The position numbers were made by a program, and so were the translations under genes. The notes under the pieces were generated by a model, which saw only the letters and a program-made list of their open reading frames with translations, ran no database searches and was not told where the DNA came from. From contig JAKIUK010000054.1 of assembly GCA_021647585.1 (NCBI GenBank), positions 1-27,655 on the forward strand: a stretch of DNA of 27,655 nucleotides. Reading direction: 5' to 3'. The DNA comes from Methylococcaceae bacterium. GTDB lineage: Bacteria > Pseudomonadota > Gammaproteobacteria > Methylococcales > Methylomonadaceae. This document shows, in pieces, positions 6,273 to 14,506 of this stretch (positions are counted from its first letter, which is position 1; each line of letters opens with the position of its first letter).

Positions 6273-7655
6273 GTTTTCTCTACGCCAAACAGTTGCACCC
6301 CCTGCAACATCCTCAACGATAACACTCTGAGCTTTTAGCAGGTCCCTTATTTCATCTGCTTTTGCCCAATCTTTATTCTTTTTTGCCTCTACCCTGGATT
6401 GAATATACTGATTTATCTCATCTTCTGAAAGCCCCTCTTCTCCCCCACCTCCTTGTAAAAAAGTTTCAGGATCGTCTTGCAATATACCCAGTACGCCTGC
6501 CAGTTGTTTGAGTGTTACAGCTAAAACTTCAGCCTTACCCGTGTCAGCTTTTTTACTATTAAGCTCTCTGGCTAAATCAAATAATACAGCAACCGCAACT
6601 GGCGTATTAAAATCATCATCCATTGCTTCTTCAAAACGTTGTATATATTCCGCATTACCTGGTATCTCCTTTATTTCCACATCTCGCAGTGCCGTATAAA
6701 GTCGTGTTAAAGCTGCCCCTGCATCGTCCAACTGTTCATCTGAATAGTTTAATGGACTACGATACTGACTGGATAAAATAAAAAAACGAATAATTTCAGG
6801 TCGATATTTTTTTAATACTTCCCTGACCGTAAAAAAGTTACCTAATGATTTAGACATTTTTTCCTCATCAACCCTGACAAAACCATTATGCATCCATAAA
6901 TTTACAAATTTTTCTCCTGTTGCTCCTTCAGATTGGGCAATTTCATTTTCATGGTGAGGGAATTGCAAATCCATACCTCCTCCATGAATATCAAAATGGT
7001 TGCCTAAACAACAGGTTGACATTGCGGAACACTCAATGTGCCACCCTGGGCGTCCTTTACCCCAAGGAGAGTCCCACGATGGCTCATTGGACTTTGCCAT
7101 TTTCCATAACACAAAATCCATTGGGTCTTTTTTCGCGTTATCTATCCCTACCCTCTCTCCTGCTTGCAGATCTTCAATATTTTTACCTGACAACTTTCCA
7201 TATCCTGCAAATTTAGCAACTGCATAAAATACATCGCCATTAGTCCCTACATAGGCCAAATCTTTTTTAATCAAAGCTTCAATCATGACAATAATTTCAT
7301 TCATGGATTGTGTGGCTTTAGGTTCAATATCTGGGGGTAAAACTGATAATGCGCGCTCATCTTCATGCATGGCGTCTATAAATCGTTCTGTTAATGCCAG
7401 AAAATCCTCACCTTTTTCATTAGCACGTTGAATGATTTTGTCATCAATATCTGTCACATTTCTTACATAGGTCAAATCATATTCACAGTACCTGAAATAT
7501 CGAGCAACTGTGTCAAAAACCACCATAACCCTTGCATGCCCAATATGACAGTAGTCATACACTGTCATTCCACACACATAAAGCCCGACTTTACCTTCAA
7601 CTCGAGGTTTAAAAATTTCTTTGCTTCGCGTTAAGGTGTTATATATTTTAAGCAT
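6270..7655 (-). CDS. cysS: Cysteinyl-tRNA synthetase
   Basis: This is a class I aminoacyl-tRNA synthetase that charges tRNA-Cys. With the ATG at 7655 the protein is 461 residues, the same length as the E. coli enzyme. Landmarks fall at the same positions: HIGH at 37-40, KMSKS at 266-270, and the zinc ligands C28, C209, H234 and E238. The open frame extends 18 codons further upstream, but MLKIYNTLTRSKEIF is the family N-terminus, so I reject the longer start. A perfect TATAAT (minus strand, 7668-7663) lies only seven bases before this ATG, so the transcript could be nearly leaderless. The gene is divergent from the cyclophilin gene, as in the cysS/ppiB/lpxH cluster of other gammaproteobacteria. 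Confidence 0.96.
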   Translation of the reverse strand: MLKIYNTLTRSKEIFKPRVEGKVGLYVCGMTVYDYCHIGHARVMVVFDTVARYFRYCEYDLTYVRNVTDIDDKIIQRANEKGEDFLALTERFIDAMHEDERALSVLPPDIEPKATQSMNEIIVMIEALIKKDLAYVGTNGDVFYAVAKFAGYGKLSGKNIEDLQAGERVGIDNAKKDPMDFVLWKMAKSNEPSWDSPWGKGRPGWHIECSAMSTCCLGNHFDIHGGGMDLQFPHHENEIAQSEGATGEKFVNLWMHNGFVRVDEEKMSKSLGNFFTVREVLKKYRPEIIRFFILSSQYRSPLNYSDEQLDDAGAALTRLYTALRDVEIKEIPGNAEYIQRFEEAMDDDFNTPVAVAVLFDLARELNSKKADTGKAEVLAVTLKQLAGVLGILQDDPETFLQGGGGEEGLSEDEINQYIQSRVEAKKNKDWAKADEIRDLLKAQSVIVEDVAGGATVWRREN

Positions 7656-7787
7656 CTTTAATATTATAAAAGTTGTAACAATTAGGTCTAATGGTAGAAA
7701 ACTAATCAATTTACCAAGATTAAGGCTTCTCTTTCAAGAAAAAAACGCATAGAATCCCTTTTTTGCATCAACTTTATATAGGACACT

Positions 7788-8372
7788 ATGCGTAAAATTA
7801 TTCTTGCTCTGATGCTGTTTTTAACCACAACCATCTCATTTGCAACGGAAAACAAAATGTCAGACACACAAACCAAGGTAAAATTAACCACCTCTTTGGG
7901 TGATATTGTTATTCAACTTAATTCAGAAAAAGCACCTATTTCTACAGAAAACTTTTTAACCTATGTTAAAGAAGGTTTTTATAGTGGCACAATTTTCCAT
8001 CGAATTATTCCTGGATTTATGGCTCAAGGTGGCGGCTTTGATATCGACTTTAAGCAAAAAGAAGTCCATGCCGCGATTAAAAATGAAGCCGATAATGGTT
8101 TAAAAAATACCAGAGGCACTTTAGCCATGGCCCGCACACCCGACCCTGACTCTGCTACAGCACAGTTTTTTATTAACTACAAAGACAACTCTTTCCTGGA
8201 TTACAGCAGTTCAACGGCTCAAGGCTGGGGCTATGCTGTATTTGCTGAAGTCATTGAAGGTATGGATGTTGTAGATGCCATGGCTAAAGCTGCAACAGGA
8301 AGCAGAGGGGGTCATCAGGATGTACCCAAAGAAAACATTATTATTGAGAAAGCTGAAATAATTGAAGAATAG
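7788..8372 (+). CDS. ppiB: Peptidyl-prolyl cis-trans isomerase, cyclophilin type
   Basis: Cyclophilins catalyse proline cis-trans isomerisation during folding. The 194-residue product has the bacterial cyclophilin core, with FHRIIPGFMAQGG, the active-site arginine in FHR, ARTPDPDSATAQFFIN and GYAVFAEVIEGMDVVD. From ATG 7788 the first 19 residues (MRKIILALMLFLTTTISFA) look like a cleavable signal peptide, which would place it in the periplasm (PpiA-like). A second in-frame ATG at residue 24 begins MSDTQTKVKLTTSLGDI, the usual start of a cytoplasmic PpiB. An AGGA lies a few bases before the first ATG, so I keep that one. Gene order (cysS, then lpxH) matches ppiB of E. coli. Confidence 0.92.
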   Translation: MRKIILALMLFLTTTISFATENKMSDTQTKVKLTTSLGDIVIQLNSEKAPISTENFLTYVKEGFYSGTIFHRIIPGFMAQGGGFDIDFKQKEVHAAIKNEADNGLKNTRGTLAMARTPDPDSATAQFFINYKDNSFLDYSSSTAQGWGYAVFAEVIEGMDVVDAMAKAATGSRGGHQDVPKENIIIEKAEIIEE

Positions 8373-8381
8373 AACAGCTTC

Positions 8382-8440
8382 GAGGTGAAAGATACAAGAT
8401 ATAAAAGAGCGTGAAAAAGCTCCTTTGTACCTTTCACCTT
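8382..8440. repeat. Inverted repeat between ppiB and lpxH
   Basis: GAGGTGAAAGATACAA (8382-8397) is imperfectly mirrored by TTGTACCTTTCACCTT (8425-8440), and GAGC pairs with GCTC near the tip. The stem could weaken read-through from ppiB into lpxH, but there is no T-run, so it may simply be a dispersed repeat. Confidence 0.45.
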
Positions 8441-8471
8441 AAGTCTTCCTTCTCACCTCCAAGGTAGAACA

Positions 8472-9197
8472 TTGAAACAAGATATCATTTTTATCTCTGA
8501 CCTACATATTGCACTGGAAAAAAAACAAATAACTCGCAAGTTCCAGTACTTTCTCGAAAACTTGGCTTGCCAAGCAAGCGCAGTTTATATTTTGGGAGAT
8601 TTGTTTGATGCCTGGATAGGTGATGATGACAACACACCGCCTAACAAAAAAATTAAAAGTCTGCTTAAACAAGTTACAGATTCTGGCACCCAGGTATTTC
8701 TTCAACAAGGAAACAGGGATTTCCTTATGGGACAGAAATTTTGTTCTGAAACTGGTATCATCCTACTTGAAGACTATGCCGTTATAGACTTAAATGGTAT
8801 TGACACATTACTCACTCACGGAGATTTATTATGCACTGATGATCTTCCCTACCAGGCCTTTCGGAAAAAATCGCATAGCAAGGCATGGAAACAAAATGTT
8901 TTATCAAAGCCATTGATTTTACGTTTGCTGGCAGCTCGCTGGTATCGCTTTCGTAGCCATTTCCATAAAGGTAAAAAATCGCAGGACATCATGGATGTCA
9001 ATCAACAAACTGTTGTAAACGTGATGCATGAGCATAACTGTTTCCGTCTTATTCATGGTCACACACATCGCCCTGCCATACATGATTTTACGATTAACGG
9101 GAAAGCCGCCCAGCGGTTTGTTCTCGCTGAGTGGAAAAAAGACGCTGTTAAAATACTTCGCTGGACTATAGAAGGCTATCAAATTGAAAGTATTTAG
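8472..9197 (+). CDS. lpxH: UDP-2,3-diacylglucosamine diphosphatase
   Basis: LpxH cleaves UDP-2,3-diacylglucosamine to lipid X and UMP, the fourth step of lipid A synthesis, at the inner face of the cytoplasmic membrane. The 241-residue protein has the full di-metal phosphoesterase set: SDLH (D10, H12), GDLFDAW (D43), GNRDF (N81), THGD (H116) and HGHTHRP (H195, H197), at nearly the same positions as E. coli LpxH. The start is TTG at 8472, preceded by AAGG, and gives the family N-terminus MKQDIIFISDLH. It converges with the antiporter gene with only six bases between stop codons. Confidence 0.95.
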   Translation: MKQDIIFISDLHIALEKKQITRKFQYFLENLACQASAVYILGDLFDAWIGDDDNTPPNKKIKSLLKQVTDSGTQVFLQQGNRDFLMGQKFCSETGIILLEDYAVIDLNGIDTLLTHGDLLCTDDLPYQAFRKKSHSKAWKQNVLSKPLILRLLAARWYRFRSHFHKGKKSQDIMDVNQQTVVNVMHEHNCFRLIHGHTHRPAIHDFTINGKAAQRFVLAEWKKDAVKILRWTIEGYQIESI

Positions 9198-9203
9198 TGG
9201 AGT

Positions 9204-11678
9204 TTATTTATTGCCAGTAACATTACTCAATTCAGCAGCTTCCAGCCTTAATTGTAACTCTGGCAATATTTTTGATAATTCAATCACTTCATTAGCCGTC
9301 AGCCTTAATAGCGTCACATAAGTTTTCGCTCGCACGGTTGCCGATCGTCTGGCATTTTTAAGCAAAGCATGCTCACCAACAAAACTGCCTTCCCTTAATT
9401 CAGACACATGCTCACTCACTCCCTCTGCATTCAATTTAAAAATATTAAGTCGACCACTAACCACTATATAAAGTGAATAGCCTTTATCATTTTCATTAAA
9501 TATTGTATCTCCCGATAAAAAATTAACATATTGAGCATTTTTAGAAAGTTGCTGAAGCTGCTCTACTGGCAATCCAGAAAATAAGGGTACTTTGCTAATC
9601 CAGTCATCTGGTTTTTTTAACTTCAAAACCCGCTTAACCTTAGGTAATTGTTTAAGCGCCGTCTGCAAACAGTCTTGTAGCTGATGATAGGTTTTGGCAG
9701 TAATTTTATTCAACTCATATTCTTCATTAATTAGTCTGAGAGAATACATTAATGCTACTTGTTGAAATAAAAAATATTCAAATTGATCATAGAACTCTGG
9801 ATACATTTCTTTAAAGGAATTTAATCTTAATTGCCTACGTCTTAACCGATTTTGGTAAATTTCCTTTATTCCCTTCAATTTATCCGAGCCTAACAGTAAC
9901 TCATCTTTCTTTATTACCTTCAAGCCTTCATGGGCCATTAGTATACCGGCAATATCGTGTTGAATTCTGTTAGAAAAACGAGTTTCCTGATACCTGACCA
10001 AAATACTCTGAGCCCAGTTCCTTATACTTAGAAACCGGATAATCAATAATTCCAACTGCACTAAAATATTTTTTTTACTGGCTTTAATTCTTCGGAAATT
10101 TGCTAAATTCTTATTACTCTCTTCACTGTCAAAATTTACCGACGTTTCCCCGTCCTTTCTTAACACATCCTTAAAAGACACAAACGTATAATCGTTAATC
10201 ATTCCAATTTCATGCAAAAATTCCAACTCACTCATTTCAGCATACAAGGCATTCAAATGTATCTGTTGTAAACGCTGTTCTTTCGTTACCTCAAGCCGCA
10301 CATGCTTTATTTCATTTTCAAACACCCCCTCAACCGAATTCTGCATTTCTGCGTCCAGTAGCTGCATTTCGGCAAAACCATGTAAAATATCATCTACTGA
10401 TCGTTTTACTTTCTCCATATTTTGCTGAAATTCAATCCACTCACTATTGGATAAGCGGTCAATTTTCAACCATCGAATTAAATATCGAATAGTCGTTGCA
10501 TTAATCAGTAAACTGACCAGTACCACCCCAAGTGTTAATTCCGTTAACAACTGTTTTTCAGCTAGGGAATCAGGAATAGATAATACAATTGCAATTGCCA
10601 AACCTCCTTTTAAACCCCCCCACCACATGATATGCCGTTCACCATAACTTACAGAAGGCAACCCAAAATTACGCGTTGTTAGGGGTACTAATAAATAAAC
10701 ACTGACTGCCCTGGCAAGGGTCACAGCAACCACTGCAAATAAAATTGACTGCCAAAATTCAAGCAAGGTAAATATATCAACCGATAACCCAATCAATATA
10801 AATAATAAAGAATTACAAATTAAAACAAAAACATCCCAGGTATTATTTACTGCGCGTGATGTGTCATTAGATAATCGCATCAAGCCAGCAAAATTTAAGC
10901 AAATAGCAGCCGTTAAAACCGACATAACGCCTGAAACATGAAAACCATGTTCAGCAACAATAAAACTAAAATAGGCAAGCGTCATTGACAAGATAATAGG
11001 AATGCTATCATTTCCATGATAAAAACGAACCATCAACTCACTCATTAACAAGCCCATAACGCTTCCAACAAGCACCCCACCCAAAAATACTCTGAAAAAT
11101 TCTGCCACTATTGTATAAACAGCATCAAGCGAAAAGGTATTTAACAGTACAAAACTCAACAATATATTAAATAAAACGATCGCTGTGGCATCATTAAGCA
11201 GTGACTCCCCTTCAACAAGGATCAACAATCGTCGTGGCACACCCAGTTCTTTAAATAAAGCAACGACTGCAACTGGATCGGTTGCTGATATTAAAGCGCC
11301 AAATAAAAAAGCAATGACTAAATTAATATCTAATGAAAGCCACAACCCCAGTCCAACCAGTGCCATGGATACCACCATACCAGGTATGGCCAAAACTAAA
11401 ATTGGAATCAGATTTTTAAGTAACCCACGCGCATCCAGACTCAAAGCAGACTCAAATATCAATGCAGGTAAAAAAACGAACAACACCAATTCATGAGTTA
11501 ACTGGAAATAACTCATCGAAAAGTCACCTGGAAAATAAGGTTCAGACAAATTAAGTGCTAACCCTAAAATTACTAACAAAACTGTATGTGGGATTCCTAT
11601 ATACCGGCACACACTGGCTACTACCATCGCTAAAAAAAGCAAAAAGAAAGTTATTAACAAAATTTCAGACAGTGGCAT
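9204..11678 (-). CDS. CPA1-type Na+/H+ antiporter with C-terminal cyclic-nucleotide-binding domain
   Basis: Residues 1 to about 405 form a hydrophobic transporter domain of some 12 segments with the NhaP/CPA1 signatures SATDPVAV (131-138, with the ion-site Asp134) and GESLLNDATAIVLF (157-170). A hydrophilic, helical cytoplasmic region of about 290 residues follows, then a cyclic-nucleotide-binding fold at about 697-815. That fold has the phosphate-binding cassette GSFVGEHALLKNARRSATVR, including the arginine needed for cAMP/cGMP binding. The layout resembles NhaP/SOS1-like exchangers of 750-1100 residues. Likely role: sodium or proton homeostasis at the inner membrane, gated by a nucleotide or by the domain alone. 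Start ATG 11678 has no strong ribosome-binding site. It stands as a single gene between lpxH and xoxF. Confidence 0.9.
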   Translation of the reverse strand: MPLSEILLITFFLLFLAMVVASVCRYIGIPHTVLLVILGLALNLSEPYFPGDFSMSYFQLTHELVLFVFLPALIFESALSLDARGLLKNLIPILVLAIPGMVVSMALVGLGLWLSLDINLVIAFLFGALISATDPVAVVALFKELGVPRRLLILVEGESLLNDATAIVLFNILLSFVLLNTFSLDAVYTIVAEFFRVFLGGVLVGSVMGLLMSELMVRFYHGNDSIPIILSMTLAYFSFIVAEHGFHVSGVMSVLTAAICLNFAGLMRLSNDTSRAVNNTWDVFVLICNSLLFILIGLSVDIFTLLEFWQSILFAVVAVTLARAVSVYLLVPLTTRNFGLPSVSYGERHIMWWGGLKGGLAIAIVLSIPDSLAEKQLLTELTLGVVLVSLLINATTIRYLIRWLKIDRLSNSEWIEFQQNMEKVKRSVDDILHGFAEMQLLDAEMQNSVEGVFENEIKHVRLEVTKEQRLQQIHLNALYAEMSELEFLHEIGMINDYTFVSFKDVLRKDGETSVNFDSEESNKNLANFRRIKASKKNILVQLELLIIRFLSIRNWAQSILVRYQETRFSNRIQHDIAGILMAHEGLKVIKKDELLLGSDKLKGIKEIYQNRLRRRQLRLNSFKEMYPEFYDQFEYFLFQQVALMYSLRLINEEYELNKITAKTYHQLQDCLQTALKQLPKVKRVLKLKKPDDWISKVPLFSGLPVEQLQQLSKNAQYVNFLSGDTIFNENDKGYSLYIVVSGRLNIFKLNAEGVSEHVSELREGSFVGEHALLKNARRSATVRAKTYVTLLRLTANEVIELSKILPELQLRLEAAELSNVTGNK

Positions 11679-12037
11679 ATGATCTATTCATCCATATAGT
11701 TTTTCTTTTTTTACTAAAACCCATTTAAACACCAATAAATTTTATATACACAAAATTCCTAAAGAATAAGTACAGGAATCTTGAATTATCATACACTTAC
11801 CATTCGCTATTAAAATAGAAAATTGTTTATATTGTTAGTCTGTTATCAATCAACCCGCTTTAACAGTTGACTTTTATAGCAAAATCATTCAATTTATCCT
11901 ACTGGTATGATTATTCCAGTTAGATTCTTCTTAACCATAAAAAGAACAAAAAAGAAAGTCATCCATAAACTAATATTAGTCTTAAAAATAACATAAACCG
12001 TATTCTGTCTTGCTACAGATTACATTGGAGGAAACAT
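11679..12037. promoter_or_regulatory. Divergent regulatory region of xoxF and the antiporter gene
   Basis: These 359 AT-rich bases hold no gene. For xoxF the best promoter candidate is an extended -10, TGGTATGAT (11903-11911), which would give an untranslated leader of about 120 bases; no good -35 accompanies it. An alternative is TTGACT (11867-11872) with a poor -10. The ribosome-binding site GGAGG (12027-12031), six bases before the ATG, is the strongest in the window and fits a highly expressed gene. I did not find a convincing operator. Confidence 0.4.
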
Positions 12038-13891
12038 ATGAAGAAGCCTTTAAAGAGCTTGCTGATTGCTTCAACTGTCGCTGCTCTACTTTCTGCTCCA
12101 GCAGTTTCAACTGCAAATAGCGGTGTTGAAAGTTTAACTAAAAACCCAGCTAACTGGGCTACAGCATTGGGTAATTATGCCGGTACTCGTTACAGCAAAT
12201 TAGATCAAATCACCAACAAAAACGTTAAAAACCTACAACCAGCATGGTCTTTTTCTACAGGTGTTCTTCGTGGACATGAAGGCGGACCTCTGGTTATTGG
12301 CGATGTTATCTACATTCACACACCTTTCCCAAATACTGTTTACGCACTTGATCAGGCGACTCAATCAGTTATCTGGGAATACACACCTACAATGGATGCA
12401 GACGTAACAATTCCTGTTATGTGTTGTGATACTGTAAACCGTGGTTTAGCCTACGGTGATGGTAAAATTTTCTTACAACAATCTGATACTGTATTAACCG
12501 CATTAGACGCTAAAACAGGTAAACGTATCTGGAGTGTACAAAACGGTGATCCTAAATTAGGTATGACTAACACCCAAGCGCCTTTAGTTGTTAAAGATAA
12601 AGTCATTACTGGTATTGCGGGTGGTGAGTTTGGTGTGCGTGGTTTCCTGGCTGCTTATAACATTCGTACAGGTCAACTGGAATGGAAAGGTTACAGTATG
12701 GGCCCAGATGGCGATACTCTAATCAATCCTAGCAAAACAACTACCTGGGAAAACGGTAAAGTCACTAAAGTGGGCGCTGATTCAAGTAGAAAAACTTGGG
12801 AAGGTGACCAATGGAAAATTGGTGGCGGTACTACCTGGGGTTGGTATTCTTATGATTCAGCGCTAAACCTTATTTATTACGGTTCTGGTAACCCTTCTAC
12901 TTGGAATCCAGTACAACGTCCTGGCGACAACAAATGGTCTATGTCTTTATGGGCTCGTGATGCTGACACCGGTGAAGTTAAATGGGTATACCAAATGACT
13001 CCACATGATGAGTGGGATTACGATGGTATTAACGAAACGGTTTTAGTAGATCAAAAAATCAAAGGCAACATGCGTAAATTAATTGTGCATTTTGACCGTA
13101 ATGGTTTTGGTTACACTTTAGACCGTGTAACTGGTGAATTGTTAGTTGCTGAAAAATTTGACAAAACAGTTAACTGGGCATCTCATGTTGATATGTACAC
13201 CGGTCGCCCACAAGTTGTTGCCAAATACAGTACTGAGCAAAATGGTGAAGACGAAAACACTGTTGGCGTTTGTCCTGCTGCACTAGGTGCTAAAAACCAA
13301 CAACCTGTTTCTTTCTCTCCTAAAACTGGCTTGTTCTACATCTCTGGCAACCACTTATGCATGGAGTACGAACCTTTTGAAGTTTCATACACTGCGGGTC
13401 AGCCATACGTTGGTGCTACATTAACTATGATGCCTGCTGGCGGCGACGCGATGACAGGTAAAAAAGACGGTACTGCTAACTTAGGTCAATTTACTGCTTA
13501 TGACGCTACAACAGGTAAAATCAAATGGTCTAACAAAGAACAATTCTCTGTTTGGTCTGGTTCTGTTGCAACTGCGGGTAACGTAGTATTCTACGGTACT
13601 TTAGAAGGTTACTTGAAAGCAGTTGATGCTGAAACAGGTAAAGAATTATATAAATTCAAAACACCTTCCGGCATCATCGGTAACGTAAACACCTGGTCTT
13701 ACAAAGGCAAACAATATGTTGGTGTACTGTCAGGTATTGGTGGTTGGGCTGGTATCGGTATCGCAGCGGGTCTTGATGATGGTACTGATAGCTCTAACAC
13801 AGAAGGTCTAGGCGCTGTTGGTGCATACAGAAGCTTAAGCTCTTTCACTAAATTAGGTGGTACATTTACTGTATTCTCACTACCTAAATAA
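12038..13891 (+). CDS. xoxF: Lanthanide-dependent PQQ methanol dehydrogenase XoxF
   Basis: The product is a periplasmic quinoprotein that oxidises methanol with PQQ and a light lanthanide, passing electrons to a c-type cytochrome. The 617 residues begin with a signal peptide cleaved near residue 26 (PAVSTA/NSG), followed by an eight-bladed propeller. The vicinal disulfide pair is C129-C130 (PVMCCD). Metal ligands are E197 (GGEFG), N285 (GSGNPS) and D327. D329 in HDEWDYDG is the extra aspartate that distinguishes XoxF from the calcium enzyme MxaF, which has Ala there. Its clade (XoxF5 is usual in methanotrophs) is inferred. A strong ribosome-binding site, regular codon use and a strong terminator point to high expression. 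No mxa genes are in the window. Confidence 0.97.
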   Translation: MKKPLKSLLIASTVAALLSAPAVSTANSGVESLTKNPANWATALGNYAGTRYSKLDQITNKNVKNLQPAWSFSTGVLRGHEGGPLVIGDVIYIHTPFPNTVYALDQATQSVIWEYTPTMDADVTIPVMCCDTVNRGLAYGDGKIFLQQSDTVLTALDAKTGKRIWSVQNGDPKLGMTNTQAPLVVKDKVITGIAGGEFGVRGFLAAYNIRTGQLEWKGYSMGPDGDTLINPSKTTTWENGKVTKVGADSSRKTWEGDQWKIGGGTTWGWYSYDSALNLIYYGSGNPSTWNPVQRPGDNKWSMSLWARDADTGEVKWVYQMTPHDEWDYDGINETVLVDQKIKGNMRKLIVHFDRNGFGYTLDRVTGELLVAEKFDKTVNWASHVDMYTGRPQVVAKYSTEQNGEDENTVGVCPAALGAKNQQPVSFSPKTGLFYISGNHLCMEYEPFEVSYTAGQPYVGATLTMMPAGGDAMTGKKDGTANLGQFTAYDATTGKIKWSNKEQFSVWSGSVATAGNVVFYGTLEGYLKAVDAETGKELYKFKTPSGIIGNVNTWSYKGKQYVGVLSGIGGWAGIGIAAGLDDGTDSSNTEGLGAVGAYRSLSSFTKLGGTFTVFSLPK

Positions 13892-13918
13892 GCTGATGTA
13901 ACAATCATCTTTTAGTAA

Positions 13919-13959
13919 TAAAAATCCCCGGTTAATTTATTGGCCGGGGATTTTTTTTG
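13919..13959 (+). terminator. Rho-independent terminator of xoxF
   Basis: ATCCCCGG (13924-13931) pairs with CCGGGGAT (13944-13951) around a 12-base loop and runs into a tract of eight T residues. It lies about 30 bases after the xoxF stop, so most transcripts should end before xoxJ. Confidence 0.93.
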
Positions 13960-14078
13960 CCTATTGAACTTTAAGTTTTTTGCATAACCGCTTTATATTT
14001 ATTTTAACGTGATCATTCTCCACATTATCTGTTAAGTAAGAAATATACACTTAACGATTTTGTGACTAAATTCACACT

Positions 14079-14116
14079 CAACTGATTTATTTCAGATTAT
14101 CCTGAAAAATCAGTTG
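14079..14116. repeat. Hairpin made of two opposed CAACTGATTTTTC units
   Basis: CAACTGATTTATTTCAG (14079-14095) pairs with CTGAAAAATCAGTTG (14102-14116), leaving two unpaired bases in the stem. The right unit is also the left end of the MITE-like element at 14096-14441, so two element ends appear to be joined head to head here. Confidence 0.55.
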
Positions 14117-14441
14117 GACATGAATTTTGTGGGAAATCTGGACGAGGCAGAAAAATGCTCCTGCATTTTCTGCATTCAATACATCCATATATTTCAAAGA
14201 CAAATAATCATTCGTAGATAAAGCTTCCGCATCCTCCTTACGCCCCTTACCTACTACCATGTAGGCAATGGCCATAGCCCTTATCAAGAGTCATTCTGCA
14301 GGATTTTACGACCAGATTTTTTACAAAACCATGGAGCAATTTTCCTCCCCACCAAATGGGTGAGTGTGAATAGACCTGATTAGATACGATACTCAAGAAC
14401 TTGCATGGAATTTAGCGCCCAACTGATTTTTCTAGGATTAT
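14096..14441. mobile_element. MITE-like element between xoxF and xoxJ
   Basis: The left end ATTATCCTGAAAAATCAGTT (14096-14115, then GG) is mirrored by the right end, whose inverse reads ATAATCCTAGAAAAATCAGT (14441-14422, then TGG). The core CCTAGAAAAATCAGTTGG is shared with the elements at 22492 and 27527, but the interior differs from theirs. The interior holds a 66-codon minus-strand frame (14087-14287) with no recognisable domain. No transposase is present. The element occupies most of the gene-free stretch 13892-14506. Confidence 0.6.
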
Positions 14442-14452
14442 AGAAAATAAGA

Positions 14453-14458
14453 TATAAT
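14453..14458 (+). promoter_or_regulatory. Possible -10 box of xoxJ
   Basis: A consensus TATAAT lies 48 bases before the xoxJ ATG and 11 bases outside the MITE-like element. The -35 position would fall inside the element end (TTCTAG at 14430-14435), which is a poor match. Because the xoxF terminator is strong, xoxJ needs some promoter of its own or read-through. Confidence 0.35.
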
Positions 14459-14506
14459 AACCTTCAGCATCCATCCTAAATCACAGCAAAAAACTTTACA
14501 CTTTAA

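Noticed and set aside
7656..7709. Upstream extension of cysS by 18 codons
   Set aside because: The 461-residue form matches the family N-terminus and puts all catalytic and zinc residues at the standard positions.
12038..13891. Calcium-type methanol dehydrogenase MxaF
   Set aside because: The HDEWDYDG motif has the extra aspartate of XoxF, and no mxaG/mxaI genes follow.
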